Source: Oscillospiraceae bacterium (GTDB lineage Bacteria; Bacillota_A; Clostridia; Oscillospirales; JAAYXM01). From it: 59,501 nt of DNA. A model generated the notes under the pieces. The model saw only the letters and a program-made list of their open reading frames with translations. It made no database searches and had not been told where the DNA came from. Made by a program: the position numbers and the translations under genes. The stretch lies in contig JAFXJK010000033.1 in assembly GCA_017532355.1 (NCBI GenBank), positions 1 through 59,501 on the forward strand, in the 5' to 3' direction. Positions 17,592 to 25,675 of this stretch are shown in pieces; position 1 is the first letter of the stretch, and each line of letters begins with the position of its first letter.

Positions 17592-18212
17592 TTAAAATTC
17601 AGGTTCGTAACTCTGCTCAAACGGCTCATATACCGCCTCACGAATTTCAATATCCTTTATCGCGAGCATTGTTGAATACGGAGAGAAGCCGACGTATCCT
17701 CCGCTTATGTAGTGCGGATCAATAAGCTCTGCGACGAACTCATCGTCAGCATACAGGAAGCTGTGTCCATCTACAATGCCGGTAACTATTCTTACTTCAT
17801 TTCCCGGGATATATTTATATCCGCCGCAAAGTGCGCGTAGCCCATCTTCAGGACAGCGCTCGATACCGTTTTTACCCTCATACCAACCGTTAAGACCGAC
17901 AACATACGAGTTTCCGAGGTTGTTTATCTCATAATCCCAATTTGCGCAAAAAACAGCATTCACGTCGCGCGTCGCAGGAAGAACAGTCTTTGCTGTAAAC
18001 GAGAGGATAACATCACACTCGTACCTTTCCTTGCTGAAGAGGATTCCGCCGCGGTTTCCGCGCTCTGCCCCGATGAGCCAGCCGTTTTCTTCTTTCCATT
18101 CGCCCTGCATAACCGTCCAGTAATCCTTCCAGTCACTTCCCGGCTTATAAGAAAGAAGAAGCGGACATTTTTCAAGATCAATTCGTTTTCCGACAAGTCT
18201 GAGTTCTTTCAT
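17592..18212 (-). CDS. Uncharacterised jelly-roll (concanavalin-like) protein
   Basis: 206 residues, no signal peptide, RBS AGGGAG. The pattern of a short N-terminal Trp-rich segment (WKDYWTVMQGEWKEENGWL), repeated beta strands and a C-terminal YISGGYVGFSPYSTMLAIKDIEIRE is typical of the concanavalin A-like beta-sandwich shared by laminin-G-like and DUF1080/3-keto-disaccharide-hydrolase-type proteins. I cannot assign it to one named family by eye. It lies 2 bases after araM in an operon that also holds a Gfo/Idh dehydrogenase, the pairing known for 3-keto-glycoside cleavage, so a glycoside-processing role is a reasonable inference only. Confidence 0.7.
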   Translation of the reverse strand: MKELRLVGKRIDLEKCPLLLSYKPGSDWKDYWTVMQGEWKEENGWLIGAERGNRGGILFSKERYECDVILSFTAKTVLPATRDVNAVFCANWDYEINNLGNSYVVGLNGWYEGKNGIERCPEDGLRALCGGYKYIPGNEVRIVTGIVDGHSFLYADDEFVAELIDPHYISGGYVGFSPYSTMLAIKDIEIREAVYEPFEQSYEPEF

Positions 18213-18214
18213 TA

Positions 18215-19393
18215 TTATTTCTCCCTTTTATTTAATAATCTTTCTATTGCTTTTTTTGAATACTCTTCAAGAAGACCTCTGTCAGAGAGGTAGAAGAGAA
18301 TTGTATAACGGTCGCGCATTGCAAGCGCGCGGAAAATGCTCTTTTCCATTTTCTCCGCATCACTTATAACCATCGGAACTTTCATGCGGACGCAGAACTC
18401 TTCGACTTCATCAAAGTAGCCGAGGTATTTTTCAATCAGGCTCTTTATATGCTCATCATCCGTCTTCTCATAGATAAGCTTATACATTTCTATGACAAGA
18501 AGCGTTGCTTCGCAAACCTCAAGTCCGTGGAGATTCGGGCGCTTGCCGTCTTCAATATCATAGAGCTCCCACGCGTGAGCAATGATGTGCTCCGCACCCG
18601 AGGCAGGTCTGGAGTTGCCCGTAAACGCCATTCCAAGTCCCGTGACAGCAAAGCCCTCCATCACGCTCTTTATGGCATCGGGCGACCTTTTCTCAAGCTC
18701 GTACCCTACCCTGAGACATGAGTTCGTCGCCTCGATTACGTCATCCGCAATCTTCTCGCAGAAGTACTCGCCCTTATAGTCGCGTGCAAGCTCCCAATCG
18801 AGAATGCCCGTATATTTGCCGAACATATCTCCGATACCTGCAAGCAGCATATCCCACGGAGCATCTTTCATAATCTCTGTATCAGCGATAAGAATGCGCG
18901 GTGTTGTGCATTTTATCGTTGCCTTTGAGCCGTCAAAGAGCGTCGGCGAGCCTGCCGAGAGGTATCCGTCCATCGAAGGTGCGGTTCCTGCAATTCCGTA
19001 AGGAAGACTCAATCGGAACGACACAACCCTGCAAAGGTCATTCACAGTACCCGAGCCGACAGCGAGGATGAAATCGGGCATTTCAGAAAAGCTGAATATG
19101 CCGTAATCCGCGCTTGTAGGCGCAATATGAAGAAGGATATCTCCAAGTCCTTTATAATCAGGAAGCGAATCTTTCGGGAGAATTACCCGGGAAAAGAGCT
19201 TCCCCTCCCCGTCTAAAATCTTCTCAATCTTCTCACCTAAAATCTCATGTGTCGTTTCGTCGGACACGACACAGATTTTCTTGTAATCACAGAGAAGCTC
19301 CGCTACCCTGTCGGATGCGTTTGGCTCAATTATATATTTGTCAACAGGCGCAGAATGCGCGCCCATTTCGCAGGCACATTTAAATTCTATCAT
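18215..19393 (-). CDS. araM: AraM/EgsA-like sn-glycerol-1-phosphate dehydrogenase
   Basis: 392 residues, iron-containing alcohol dehydrogenase fold. VGSGTVNDLCRVVSFRL is the nucleotide-binding loop; YGIAGTAPSMDGYLSAGSP, LLAGIGDMFGKYTGILDWE and SGAEHIIAHAWE supply the metal-binding Asp and His residues of the family. Known relatives reduce dihydroxyacetone phosphate to sn-glycerol 1-phosphate; in Bacillus subtilis araM lies in the arabinose operon. RBS GAAGAGGAAATT before the ATG. Here it is between a Gfo/Idh gene and a jelly-roll gene and within 6 kb of a beta-L-arabinofuranosidase, so a sugar-linked role like the Bacillus context is possible. Confidence 0.87.
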   Translation of the reverse strand: MIEFKCACEMGAHSAPVDKYIIEPNASDRVAELLCDYKKICVVSDETTHEILGEKIEKILDGEGKLFSRVILPKDSLPDYKGLGDILLHIAPTSADYGIFSFSEMPDFILAVGSGTVNDLCRVVSFRLSLPYGIAGTAPSMDGYLSAGSPTLFDGSKATIKCTTPRILIADTEIMKDAPWDMLLAGIGDMFGKYTGILDWELARDYKGEYFCEKIADDVIEATNSCLRVGYELEKRSPDAIKSVMEGFAVTGLGMAFTGNSRPASGAEHIIAHAWELYDIEDGKRPNLHGLEVCEATLLVIEMYKLIYEKTDDEHIKSLIEKYLGYFDEVEEFCVRMKVPMVISDAEKMEKSIFRALAMRDRYTILFYLSDRGLLEEYSKKAIERLLNKREK

Positions 19394-19409
19394 AATTTCC
19401 TCTTCTAAA

Positions 19410-19440
19410 TTACCCCTGCAAATCAGATTTGCAGGGGTAA
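19410..19440 (-). repeat. Intercistronic hairpin before araM
   Basis: Perfect 14-bp stem (19410-19423 with 19427-19440), loop of 3, just upstream of the araM RBS. On the minus strand it is followed by ATTTAG rather than a T run, so it looks like a stability or processing element rather than a full terminator. Confidence 0.6.
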
Positions 19441-19443
19441 AAG

Positions 19444-20727
19444 CTATATTTCAAGAGATTTTACGTATTCGTCCATATCGATAACTTTGCCTGTAACCCT
19501 TGCCTCTTCTGCTGCAAATGCAACGAGGTGGCTTCGGCAGGAAATATCAATGCCTGAGATGGAGTCGGAGGTTACGTCATTTGCGATGTATTCGTAGAGA
19601 TCGTCCATGATACCGCTGTCACCGCCGCCGTGACCGCCTGCGATACTCTGTTCAAAGTCGAATGAACCTTCGTACATCTCTTTTCTTTCGCGGGTTTCAA
19701 AGTCAAAGAGTCTGATCGACTGCTCCTCAAAGTCAGCGTGAATCTCGCCCTTTGTACCCATGATCTTTGAATATCTGCCACCCTTATTGAAAGCAGACAT
19801 AGTAAGGGTAACTGTCTTATCCTTACCGAAGAGCATATTTACCGTCTGGTGGTCAACAACGTCGTTATCGCAATGGTAAACACATCTGCCGTACGGTGAA
19901 GTCTTTAAGATTTCGTCGACCTCTTCATCGGTCGGGTTGAACTTCTTTGCAACAATACCACGGAAGTGACCAACTTCGGCAGTTCTTATCTTATACATCT
20001 TCGGAGCATAGTAAAAACAGGTATCCTTATGGGGGCAGCCGTCAAGACAACGCATTGCAGCTCCTTCGGGTGCATTCTCTTCTTTGAAATAAGAAAGCGT
20101 ACCGAAGGACTGGACCTTTGTGCACTGTTCCCCAATAAGCCACTGCATAAGGTCTGTATCGTGACAGCACTTTGCGAGAATCATCGGAGATGCTTCGGAA
20201 AGCTTTCTCCAGTTTCCTCTTACAAAGCTGTGGCTGTAATGAAGGTTACCAACACCCTCGGAATGTTCAATATTCATAATTTCACCGACCGCTCCGTCAT
20301 CTACAAGCTTCTTGATTGCCTTGTAGAACGGAGTGTAACGGAGAACATGGCAAACGAGAACTTTTACTCCATGCTTCTTTGCCGCAACAGAGAGCGCAAA
20401 GCAATCTTCAACAATTGCCGCTGCAGGCTTCTCAAGAAGAAGGTTGTACTTCTTCTCAATCGCCATCATCGCAGGCGCAAAGTGCATCTGGTCCTGAGTA
20501 CAGATCATCGCAACGTCTGCAAGCTTCGGAAGAGCGAGGAGCTCCTCATAGCTTTCAAAGCAGTTTTCTGCAGGAACGCCGTATTTGTCACGAAGATATT
20601 CTCTCTTCTCCTTTACCGGCTCTGCAATACCGACGAGCTTGAATCTGCCCGGATTTGTATCAAGAGATTTAAGGTAGCTGCTTCCGCGATCGCCGCCACC
20701 GATAAGTATAAGTGAAACCTGTTTCAT
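19444..20727 (-). CDS. Gfo/Idh/MocA family oxidoreductase with Cys cluster
   Basis: 427 residues, RBS CAGGAGGAAG. LILIGGGDRGSSYLKSL is the dinucleotide loop; LLLEKPAAA carries EKP at ~residue 100; ILAKCCHDTDLMQWLIG gives the catalytic-type K, H and D. An insert CLDGCPHKDTCFYY contributes three Cys in a pattern seen in a subgroup of the family, possibly structural metal binding. C-terminal HGGGDSGIMDDLYEYI is also subgroup-typical. It is the first gene of a leftward unit with araM and the jelly-roll gene. Substrate unknown. Confidence 0.87.
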   Translation of the reverse strand: MKQVSLILIGGGDRGSSYLKSLDTNPGRFKLVGIAEPVKEKREYLRDKYGVPAENCFESYEELLALPKLADVAMICTQDQMHFAPAMMAIEKKYNLLLEKPAAAIVEDCFALSVAAKKHGVKVLVCHVLRYTPFYKAIKKLVDDGAVGEIMNIEHSEGVGNLHYSHSFVRGNWRKLSEASPMILAKCCHDTDLMQWLIGEQCTKVQSFGTLSYFKEENAPEGAAMRCLDGCPHKDTCFYYAPKMYKIRTAEVGHFRGIVAKKFNPTDEEVDEILKTSPYGRCVYHCDNDVVDHQTVNMLFGKDKTVTLTMSAFNKGGRYSKIMGTKGEIHADFEEQSIRLFDFETRERKEMYEGSFDFEQSIAGGHGGGDSGIMDDLYEYIANDVTSDSISGIDISCRSHLVAFAAEEARVTGKVIDMDEYVKSLEI

Positions 20728-20745
20728 TTTTTCTTCCTCCTGGTT

Positions 20746-20764
20746 GTTTACAAATAACGTAAAC
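20746..20764. promoter_or_regulatory. Palindrome GTTTAC-N7-GTAAAC
   Basis: Perfect 6-7-6 inverted repeat in the leader of the leftward Gfo/Idh gene, about 11-30 bases after its predicted start, followed by another TTTAC half-site. Operator-like; the binding protein is not evident nearby. Confidence 0.4.
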
Positions 20765-20781
20765 TTAACTTTACACAGAGT

Positions 20782-20810
20782 ATTATATCATATTGGCGTT
20801 TCAATATCAA
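20782..20810 (-). promoter_or_regulatory. Promoter of the Gfo/Idh-araM-jelly-roll operon
   Basis: On the minus strand TTGATA, 17-base spacer, TATAAT (20787-20782). Strong -10, fair -35. Confidence 0.65.
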
Positions 20811-20819
20811 GATAGCAAC

Positions 20820-20847
20820 TTGACAAAATCTTTTGCTGTGATAATAT
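20820..20847 (+). promoter_or_regulatory. Promoter of the 669-residue barrel-like gene
   Basis: TTGACA (20820-20825), 16-base spacer, TAATAT (20842-20847) with a TGTGA extended -10. Start about 30 bases before the ATG. Confidence 0.65.
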
Positions 20848-20885
20848 AAATATAGCGCATTTTAGAGAAGAAAGGAACTTGCAAT

Positions 20886-22895
20886 ATGTCAAAAAAGGTT
20901 TACTGGACTGAGCTTATCGGTTTCGACAATACATCTCCCGACCTTGGGGTTTCAGCTTTTATTGAGAGAGCTTCAGGAAACATTGATTCCGTTGCGCTCC
21001 TTGTTTATAACATCGACTTTGTCAACGAGTATGACGGTCTTGATACAGAAAAGCCGCTCTCTCGCGGTGCATGTTCATACTACGGTCATCCGTATAACAA
21101 TGACCGGGAAATCCAAGCTTGGACGAACTTCCAGGTTCGGGCGCTCGTATCAGAGCTTCACAAGCACAACATCTCTGTTCTTTTCTCTATTTTTGATATG
21201 TATCCGTTTCTTGATGAGGACGGAAACGAAGCGCACGGTCCGTTTACGGATAAGCACCCCGAGATTCGCGCTTTTAACTCCGAAAAGTTTTTAAAATGCG
21301 AAACCATCAATATCCTCAAGAGATTTGCCGACGGCTCTTTCTACAAGGATTTCTTCATTGAAAAGCTTGCAAATGTTCTCGTTGATTTTGACTTCGACGG
21401 ATACCACCTTGCAGACGGACTTTCAAGTCCGCGCTCCCCTATGCAGATCGGAGATTTCTCGGACGACATCGTTTCACAATTTGTTTCAGCGAAGGGAATT
21501 TCTCTCCCCGAGAGCATAAGCGGAATGTGCGATGACAACAAGAAAAAGCACATTGCGAGATACCGCTATATTATGCAGAACCTTCGCTATGAATTTATCT
21601 GCTTTATTTCAGACGAGTTCTCTACATTTTTCAAAAAGCTTTCCGCAAAGCTTTCAAAGCTCAACAAGACAATTATCTCCAACAACGCGTGGACGCTTGA
21701 CCCGTTTGAAGCTCTTTTCCGCTACGGTATTGATTACAAAAAGCTTGCACACCCCGGTATCGATGGTATGATGCTCGAGGATGTAGGTGCTTACTTCTCC
21801 ATTCTTACCCCTGCCGCGCTCGGCAACGTCCCCCTCACTCCCGAAGAGAGAAAACTTGCGCATTACACAATCTTCCTCACCCAGCTTTCCACCGCACTCC
21901 ACATGCCGAATGTTCCTCATTACAATATGACAACCCTCAAGGACACTATGGAGGACTGGAACTTAATCGACAATGCTCCTCTTGAAGTGAAAAAGATGAT
22001 TTTCCGCAGAAAGAATTCAAGAATTGTCACCAAAAACGGTTTAAAGCCCGTCGCAAACGGAGTTTTCTACTGTCTTTCGGACGATATAAAAAAAGAGCAT
22101 TGGAACACACTTTTCTCCTGGGAAGAAAAAGGCAGGGCAGAAGGAATTGTAAAGCCTATGGGCTTTACCGCAATTTGGAACTCCGACACGCTCTACGCCG
22201 AGCTTTCAGAGTTTATAGACAAACGAAATCCCTCTTCAAAGCAGCTTTATGAGCTCGCACTAAAGGGCGGTATACCGATATCTTCGATGATTTCAGCCGA
22301 AGATATTGATTCCTTTGACGGACCTGTCATAGCTGCAAACGCCGAGCTTTACGCAGACGCTTTGCTCGCAAAGCTTGAAAAACACTCTGCCCCTGTGATT
22401 CTTATAGGAAAGCGAAATCCACTCTCCAAGAAGCCTGACTTCACGCTCTCGGACGGACACGACGGCTTCTGTGCATTCTTCTTTGGTTGCAAGAGACTTA
22501 GCGGAAAGCTTGACCTCAATACGAAGAACAGACCGGTAAGCTGTAATTTCAAAGATAACTACAACGGTATTTGGACCGCTCCGCTTCGCTATAATAAACC
22601 GTCGGGCAAGTTTATAAAAGAGCTCAAAGCGACTGTTGATTCGCTCTCGCTTGCGCCGTTCTGCGCAAACCCAGAATGCCACATACTGGCATACTATACG
22701 TCTGATAAAAGCGCGACACTCTTTATAAACAACGAGAGCTACGGCGCCGAGATCTTCAAAGTGAAGTTCCCGCACAAAATCAAGAGAGCATATGCTCCGA
22801 CAAAATCACGCTCCTACAGACTGCGTTTCAGTGATGATACTTTCTCATTCCAAGTAAGCAACCGCGATGTTGATATAGTCGAAATTGAGTGGTAA
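20886..22895 (+). CDS. Unrecognised large protein, probable TIM-barrel glycoside-active enzyme
   Basis: 669 residues, RBS AAAGGA, no signal peptide. I do not recognise the family. The first ~330 residues look like a (beta/alpha)8 barrel: VALLVYNIDFV, ISVLFSIFDMYPFLDEDG, VDFDFDGYHLADG, TIISNNAWTLDP and IDGMMLEDVGAYF resemble successive strand ends bearing acidic residues, as in glycoside hydrolases. The middle (~430-560) looks alpha/beta, and the C-terminus (~590-669) beta-sandwich-like. Asp/Glu in HLADG and MMLEDVG are candidate catalytic residues by position only. It is monocistronic, divergent from the Gfo/Idh-araM operon and convergent with GH127, which supports a carbohydrate role. Alternative: a non-enzymatic sugar-binding barrel. 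Confidence 0.7.
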   Translation: MSKKVYWTELIGFDNTSPDLGVSAFIERASGNIDSVALLVYNIDFVNEYDGLDTEKPLSRGACSYYGHPYNNDREIQAWTNFQVRALVSELHKHNISVLFSIFDMYPFLDEDGNEAHGPFTDKHPEIRAFNSEKFLKCETINILKRFADGSFYKDFFIEKLANVLVDFDFDGYHLADGLSSPRSPMQIGDFSDDIVSQFVSAKGISLPESISGMCDDNKKKHIARYRYIMQNLRYEFICFISDEFSTFFKKLSAKLSKLNKTIISNNAWTLDPFEALFRYGIDYKKLAHPGIDGMMLEDVGAYFSILTPAALGNVPLTPEERKLAHYTIFLTQLSTALHMPNVPHYNMTTLKDTMEDWNLIDNAPLEVKKMIFRRKNSRIVTKNGLKPVANGVFYCLSDDIKKEHWNTLFSWEEKGRAEGIVKPMGFTAIWNSDTLYAELSEFIDKRNPSSKQLYELALKGGIPISSMISAEDIDSFDGPVIAANAELYADALLAKLEKHSAPVILIGKRNPLSKKPDFTLSDGHDGFCAFFFGCKRLSGKLDLNTKNRPVSCNFKDNYNGIWTAPLRYNKPSGKFIKELKATVDSLSLAPFCANPECHILAYYTSDKSATLFINNESYGAEIFKVKFPHKIKRAYAPTKSRSYRLRFSDDTFSFQVSNRDVDIVEIEW

Positions 22896-22896
22896 C

Positions 22897-22932
22897 AAAA
22901 ATCCCCGTAACTCAAGTTACGGGGATTTTTTT
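22897..22932. terminator. Bidirectional terminator
   Basis: ATCCCCGTAAC (22901-22911) and GTTACGGGGAT (22916-22926) with A and T runs outside, between the convergent 669-residue gene and the GH127 gene. Confidence 0.92.
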
Positions 22933-24718
22933 ATCTTACATTCAACCAGACGCACATATTGCTCTCTCCGCGATTAGCGAATGACGCATACGGAATAAGC
23001 TTCAATGTAAAGTCCTCAAAGTTTTCCGAGTACTTCGAATAAAGCTTGTCGTCAGTTTTTCTGCGGTATGCCTTTACATCAAGAACATATCCGCACATAG
23101 CCTCGTCATATCGAGCCTCCGCTTTAAGATTCTTGTCAACAAAAATACTGTGAAGATTTTCTATGTTGTCAATAGCTTCAGCAGCGCAAACGTACGGTCC
23201 GCAACATACGGCAACTTTGCCTGAATTTTCGCTGACCTCAGAATTACTCTGAACGAGAACCGGCTCGATAGCAAACTTTACACTTACCTCGCCCTGCGGA
23301 TTTTCAATTACCGCATATCCGTTTTCAACAGTATGTTCGCGGTCTATCTCATAGTTTTCACACCAACCGGGAATTCTTATGCAGAGCTTCTTTACATTTT
23401 CTGTAAAAATTCTTATTTCTCCGCTTCTCGGGAAATCCGCCGTCTGCTTAATCTTCATTCCATCGATTTCGGCAGTTGAACCTACAAACTGATTTACAAA
23501 AAGAGTTTCTCCGTCAACACCGTATATATAGTTTCCGAGCGTTGCGAGAACACGGTTGAGGTTAGGCGGACAGCAAGAGCAATCAAAGACCTTTTTTCTT
23601 GCCGTGATTGCATACTTTTCACCCTCCATCGCCTTGAATCGGGTGTAGTTCTTAAGATCTATTTCAAGCGGATTTTCATAGAAAAACGATGTGCCATCAA
23701 GAGAAAGACCTGAAATCATTCCGTTATATAGGACTCTTTCAATGACATCTGCATACTTTGCATCGTTCTCAAAACGCATCATACGGTGCGCAAAGAACAT
23801 TAGAGAAATCGCCGCGCAGGTTTCGGCATACGCCTTGTCGTTTTTGAGGTCATACGGAACGGTAAACGCCTCGCCCTTTCTCGTTGAGCCTATACCTCCT
23901 GTTATGTACATCTTCTTGTTTACTATATCAGCAAAAAGAGTTTTGCAAACTTCGTAAAGCTCGGTATCACCCGTCTCGTATGCAACATCAGCCATAGCCG
24001 CATATAAATAACAAGCTCTAACGGCATGGCCTTCTGCCGTTTTCTGTTCGCGAACAGGCAGATGCGACTGAGAATAGTATTCCTTCTCGGCTTCGGCATA
24101 TCCTCTGTTATCGATAAAGAATTTTGCCAGGTCAAGATACTTCTTCTTTTTTGTTGCGCTGTACATACGCACCAAAGCAAGCTCTATTTCTTCATGCCCG
24201 GGAGTTATGAACTTCGCTGTTTTTTCTTCGACAAATACACGGATTATGTGATCCGCATATTTCTCCATAAGTTTCAAGAATCTGTCTTTTCCGGTACACT
24301 CAAAATACGCCACAGCTGCTTCAAAAAGATGTCCTGCGCAGTAGAGCTCGTGAGCCGTTCTCTCAAAAAAGCGTTTATCAGGTTCAATAACCGTAAAGAA
24401 TATATTAAAATATCCATCAGGACTCTGATTCTTTTCAATTTCATCAATCAGGTTCTCGACCTTCGCTTCAAGCTCCGGATTACTTTCCTTTTTCAGGATA
24501 TACGCTACAGCTTCCATCCACTTTGCGACATCCGAGTCCCAATAGTAGTGAGGCTGCTTCTCCATGCCCTCTTTCCAATCGCATTTAAATGCGTCAAAAC
24601 GACCGGTCTCATAGAATCTGTTATATACAGCATCCAATGTTACTTCCCTGTTGAGTTTTTGCTTCTCGTGCAAAAATCCACTCTCAAGAGAAACTTTATC
24701 AAATCCTATAAATTCCAT
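22931..24718 (-). CDS. GH127 beta-L-arabinofuranosidase (DUF1680)
   Basis: 595 residues, cytoplasmic (no signal peptide), RBS AAAGGAG. The alpha/alpha-barrel domain covers roughly residues 10-420: HYYWDSDVAKWMEA, QSPDGYFN, HELYCAGHLFEAAVAY. The zinc site of the family is intact: YAETCA gives the Glu-x-Cys pair and FDCSCCPPNLNR the Cys-Cys pair whose first Cys is the nucleophile. C-terminal beta-sandwiches follow (IPGWCENYEIDREH). Releases beta-L-arabinofuranose from oligosaccharides; related families cleave other furanosides, so the linkage is inferred. Divergent from an AraC regulator through overlapping promoters. The lack of a secretion signal implies import of the oligosaccharide. Confidence 0.92.
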   Translation of the reverse strand: MEFIGFDKVSLESGFLHEKQKLNREVTLDAVYNRFYETGRFDAFKCDWKEGMEKQPHYYWDSDVAKWMEAVAYILKKESNPELEAKVENLIDEIEKNQSPDGYFNIFFTVIEPDKRFFERTAHELYCAGHLFEAAVAYFECTGKDRFLKLMEKYADHIIRVFVEEKTAKFITPGHEEIELALVRMYSATKKKKYLDLAKFFIDNRGYAEAEKEYYSQSHLPVREQKTAEGHAVRACYLYAAMADVAYETGDTELYEVCKTLFADIVNKKMYITGGIGSTRKGEAFTVPYDLKNDKAYAETCAAISLMFFAHRMMRFENDAKYADVIERVLYNGMISGLSLDGTSFFYENPLEIDLKNYTRFKAMEGEKYAITARKKVFDCSCCPPNLNRVLATLGNYIYGVDGETLFVNQFVGSTAEIDGMKIKQTADFPRSGEIRIFTENVKKLCIRIPGWCENYEIDREHTVENGYAVIENPQGEVSVKFAIEPVLVQSNSEVSENSGKVAVCCGPYVCAAEAIDNIENLHSIFVDKNLKAEARYDEAMCGYVLDVKAYRRKTDDKLYSKYSENFEDFTLKLIPYASFANRGESNMCVWLNVR

Positions 24719-24739
24719 TTTTGTCTCCTTTTTTTGCTG

Positions 24740-24768
24740 TTGACATAAACTTTTATATATATTATAAT
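24740..24768 (+). promoter_or_regulatory. Consensus promoter of the AraC-type regulator
   Basis: TTGACA (24740-24745), 17-base spacer, TATAAT (24763-24768): exact consensus. Its -10 overlaps the -10 of the opposing GH127 promoter. Confidence 0.75.
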
Positions 24769-24789
24769 GATTATATAGGGCTCATTCAA
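24761..24789 (-). promoter_or_regulatory. Promoter of the GH127 gene
   Basis: On the minus strand TTGAAT (24789-24784), 17-base spacer, TATAAT (24766-24761). It shares the bases 24763-24766 with the facing promoter, so the two cannot be occupied at once. Confidence 0.7.
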
Positions 24790-24824
24790 GTGAAAATATC
24801 TTAACAAAAGTGAGAATTTCAAAC

Positions 24825-25616
24825 ATGATAAACTTAAACTCTACCGATTATCTTGAATATATTTCCTCCGGACTTTTTAAATCCGACTGCGCTTGGTGTC
24901 ATCCGAGACGAATTATTGATTCATACGAGATTATTTTCATGCACGAAGGAACCGCTTACATCAGTGAAGGAGATATAGAGTATGTTCTGAACAAAAACGA
25001 TATACTCATCCTTGAACCGGGCAAAGAGCATTTTGGCTATCGCACATCAGAAGAAAACGTCTCCTTCTCATGGATTCATTTCCAGACAAACCACGAGGAA
25101 TACACGACTTTGCTGAAGAACTTCTCCGTAGAGGACCATTACAGACTCAAAACTCTTTTCTCTCAGTGTCTTCACACAACAAGCACTCCCGAATACAACC
25201 GCATCGCTCTTGACCTCTATACCGCACTAATCATCGAAGAGCTTCTGCGCCTTATAAAAACCGCCTCTATCAACGGAAATTATCTTGCCGCGCAGATAAA
25301 GGAATACGTCCGCCTCAACATTGAGAAAAATATATCCGTAAAGACGATTGCTGACCATTTCGGCTACCACGAAAACCACACAAGCCGTGTTTTCAAAGCA
25401 ACCTATAATACTCTTCTTAAAACGCATATAACAAACCAGAAGCTTGAATACACAAAAAATCTTCTCAGCAACACACTCTATTCAATCAAACAAATCTCGC
25501 AAATGCTTTCGTTTAAGAGTGAAAACCATTTTATAAAGTTCTTCAAATACCACACGAAGATGTCACCGCTTGAGTACAGAAACACATACTGCAATACTCA
25601 CATGAACAAATCATAA
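24825..25616 (+). CDS. AraC family transcriptional regulator
   Basis: 263 residues from ATG 24825 (GTGAGAA 9 bases upstream); a GTG at 24810 in the same frame has no RBS. An N-terminal cupin-like sensor domain (~15-110, IIFMHEGTAYISEGDIEYVLNKNDILILEPGKEH) precedes a two-HTH AraC domain (~165-260): KNISVKTIADHFGYHENHTSRVF and SIKQISQMLSFKSENHFIKFFKYHTKMSPLEYR. Divergent from the beta-L-arabinofuranosidase gene, with facing promoters, it should sense an arabinose-type sugar and control that gene. Confidence 0.9.
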   Translation: MINLNSTDYLEYISSGLFKSDCAWCHPRRIIDSYEIIFMHEGTAYISEGDIEYVLNKNDILILEPGKEHFGYRTSEENVSFSWIHFQTNHEEYTTLLKNFSVEDHYRLKTLFSQCLHTTSTPEYNRIALDLYTALIIEELLRLIKTASINGNYLAAQIKEYVRLNIEKNISVKTIADHFGYHENHTSRVFKATYNTLLKTHITNQKLEYTKNLLSNTLYSIKQISQMLSFKSENHFIKFFKYHTKMSPLEYRNTYCNTHMNKS

Positions 25617-25641
25617 GAAAGCAATTTGAACTCAACCAAGC

Positions 25642-25675
25642 AAAAAGTCTGTGTCCTTTGGACACAGACTTTTCT
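25642..25675. terminator. Bidirectional terminator
   Basis: AAAGTCTGTGTCC (25644-25656) and GGACACAGACTTT (25660-25672), loop TTT, with flanking A/T runs, between the convergent AraC and MFS genes. Confidence 0.9.

Noticed and set aside
18215..19393. Evidence of archaeal-type lipid synthesis or archaeal origin
   Set aside because: AraM-type enzymes occur widely in Firmicutes, and no geranylgeranyl transferase gene is present; GpsA/PlsY show normal bacterial lipids.
19966..20715. 249-codon open frame opposite the Gfo/Idh gene at 19444
   Set aside because: Fully antisense to a convincing gene; no RBS or recognisable motif.
24026..24748. 240-codon open frame opposite GH127
   Set aside because: Antisense to a gene with an intact catalytic zinc site; runs into the promoter region without a stop signal of its own kind.
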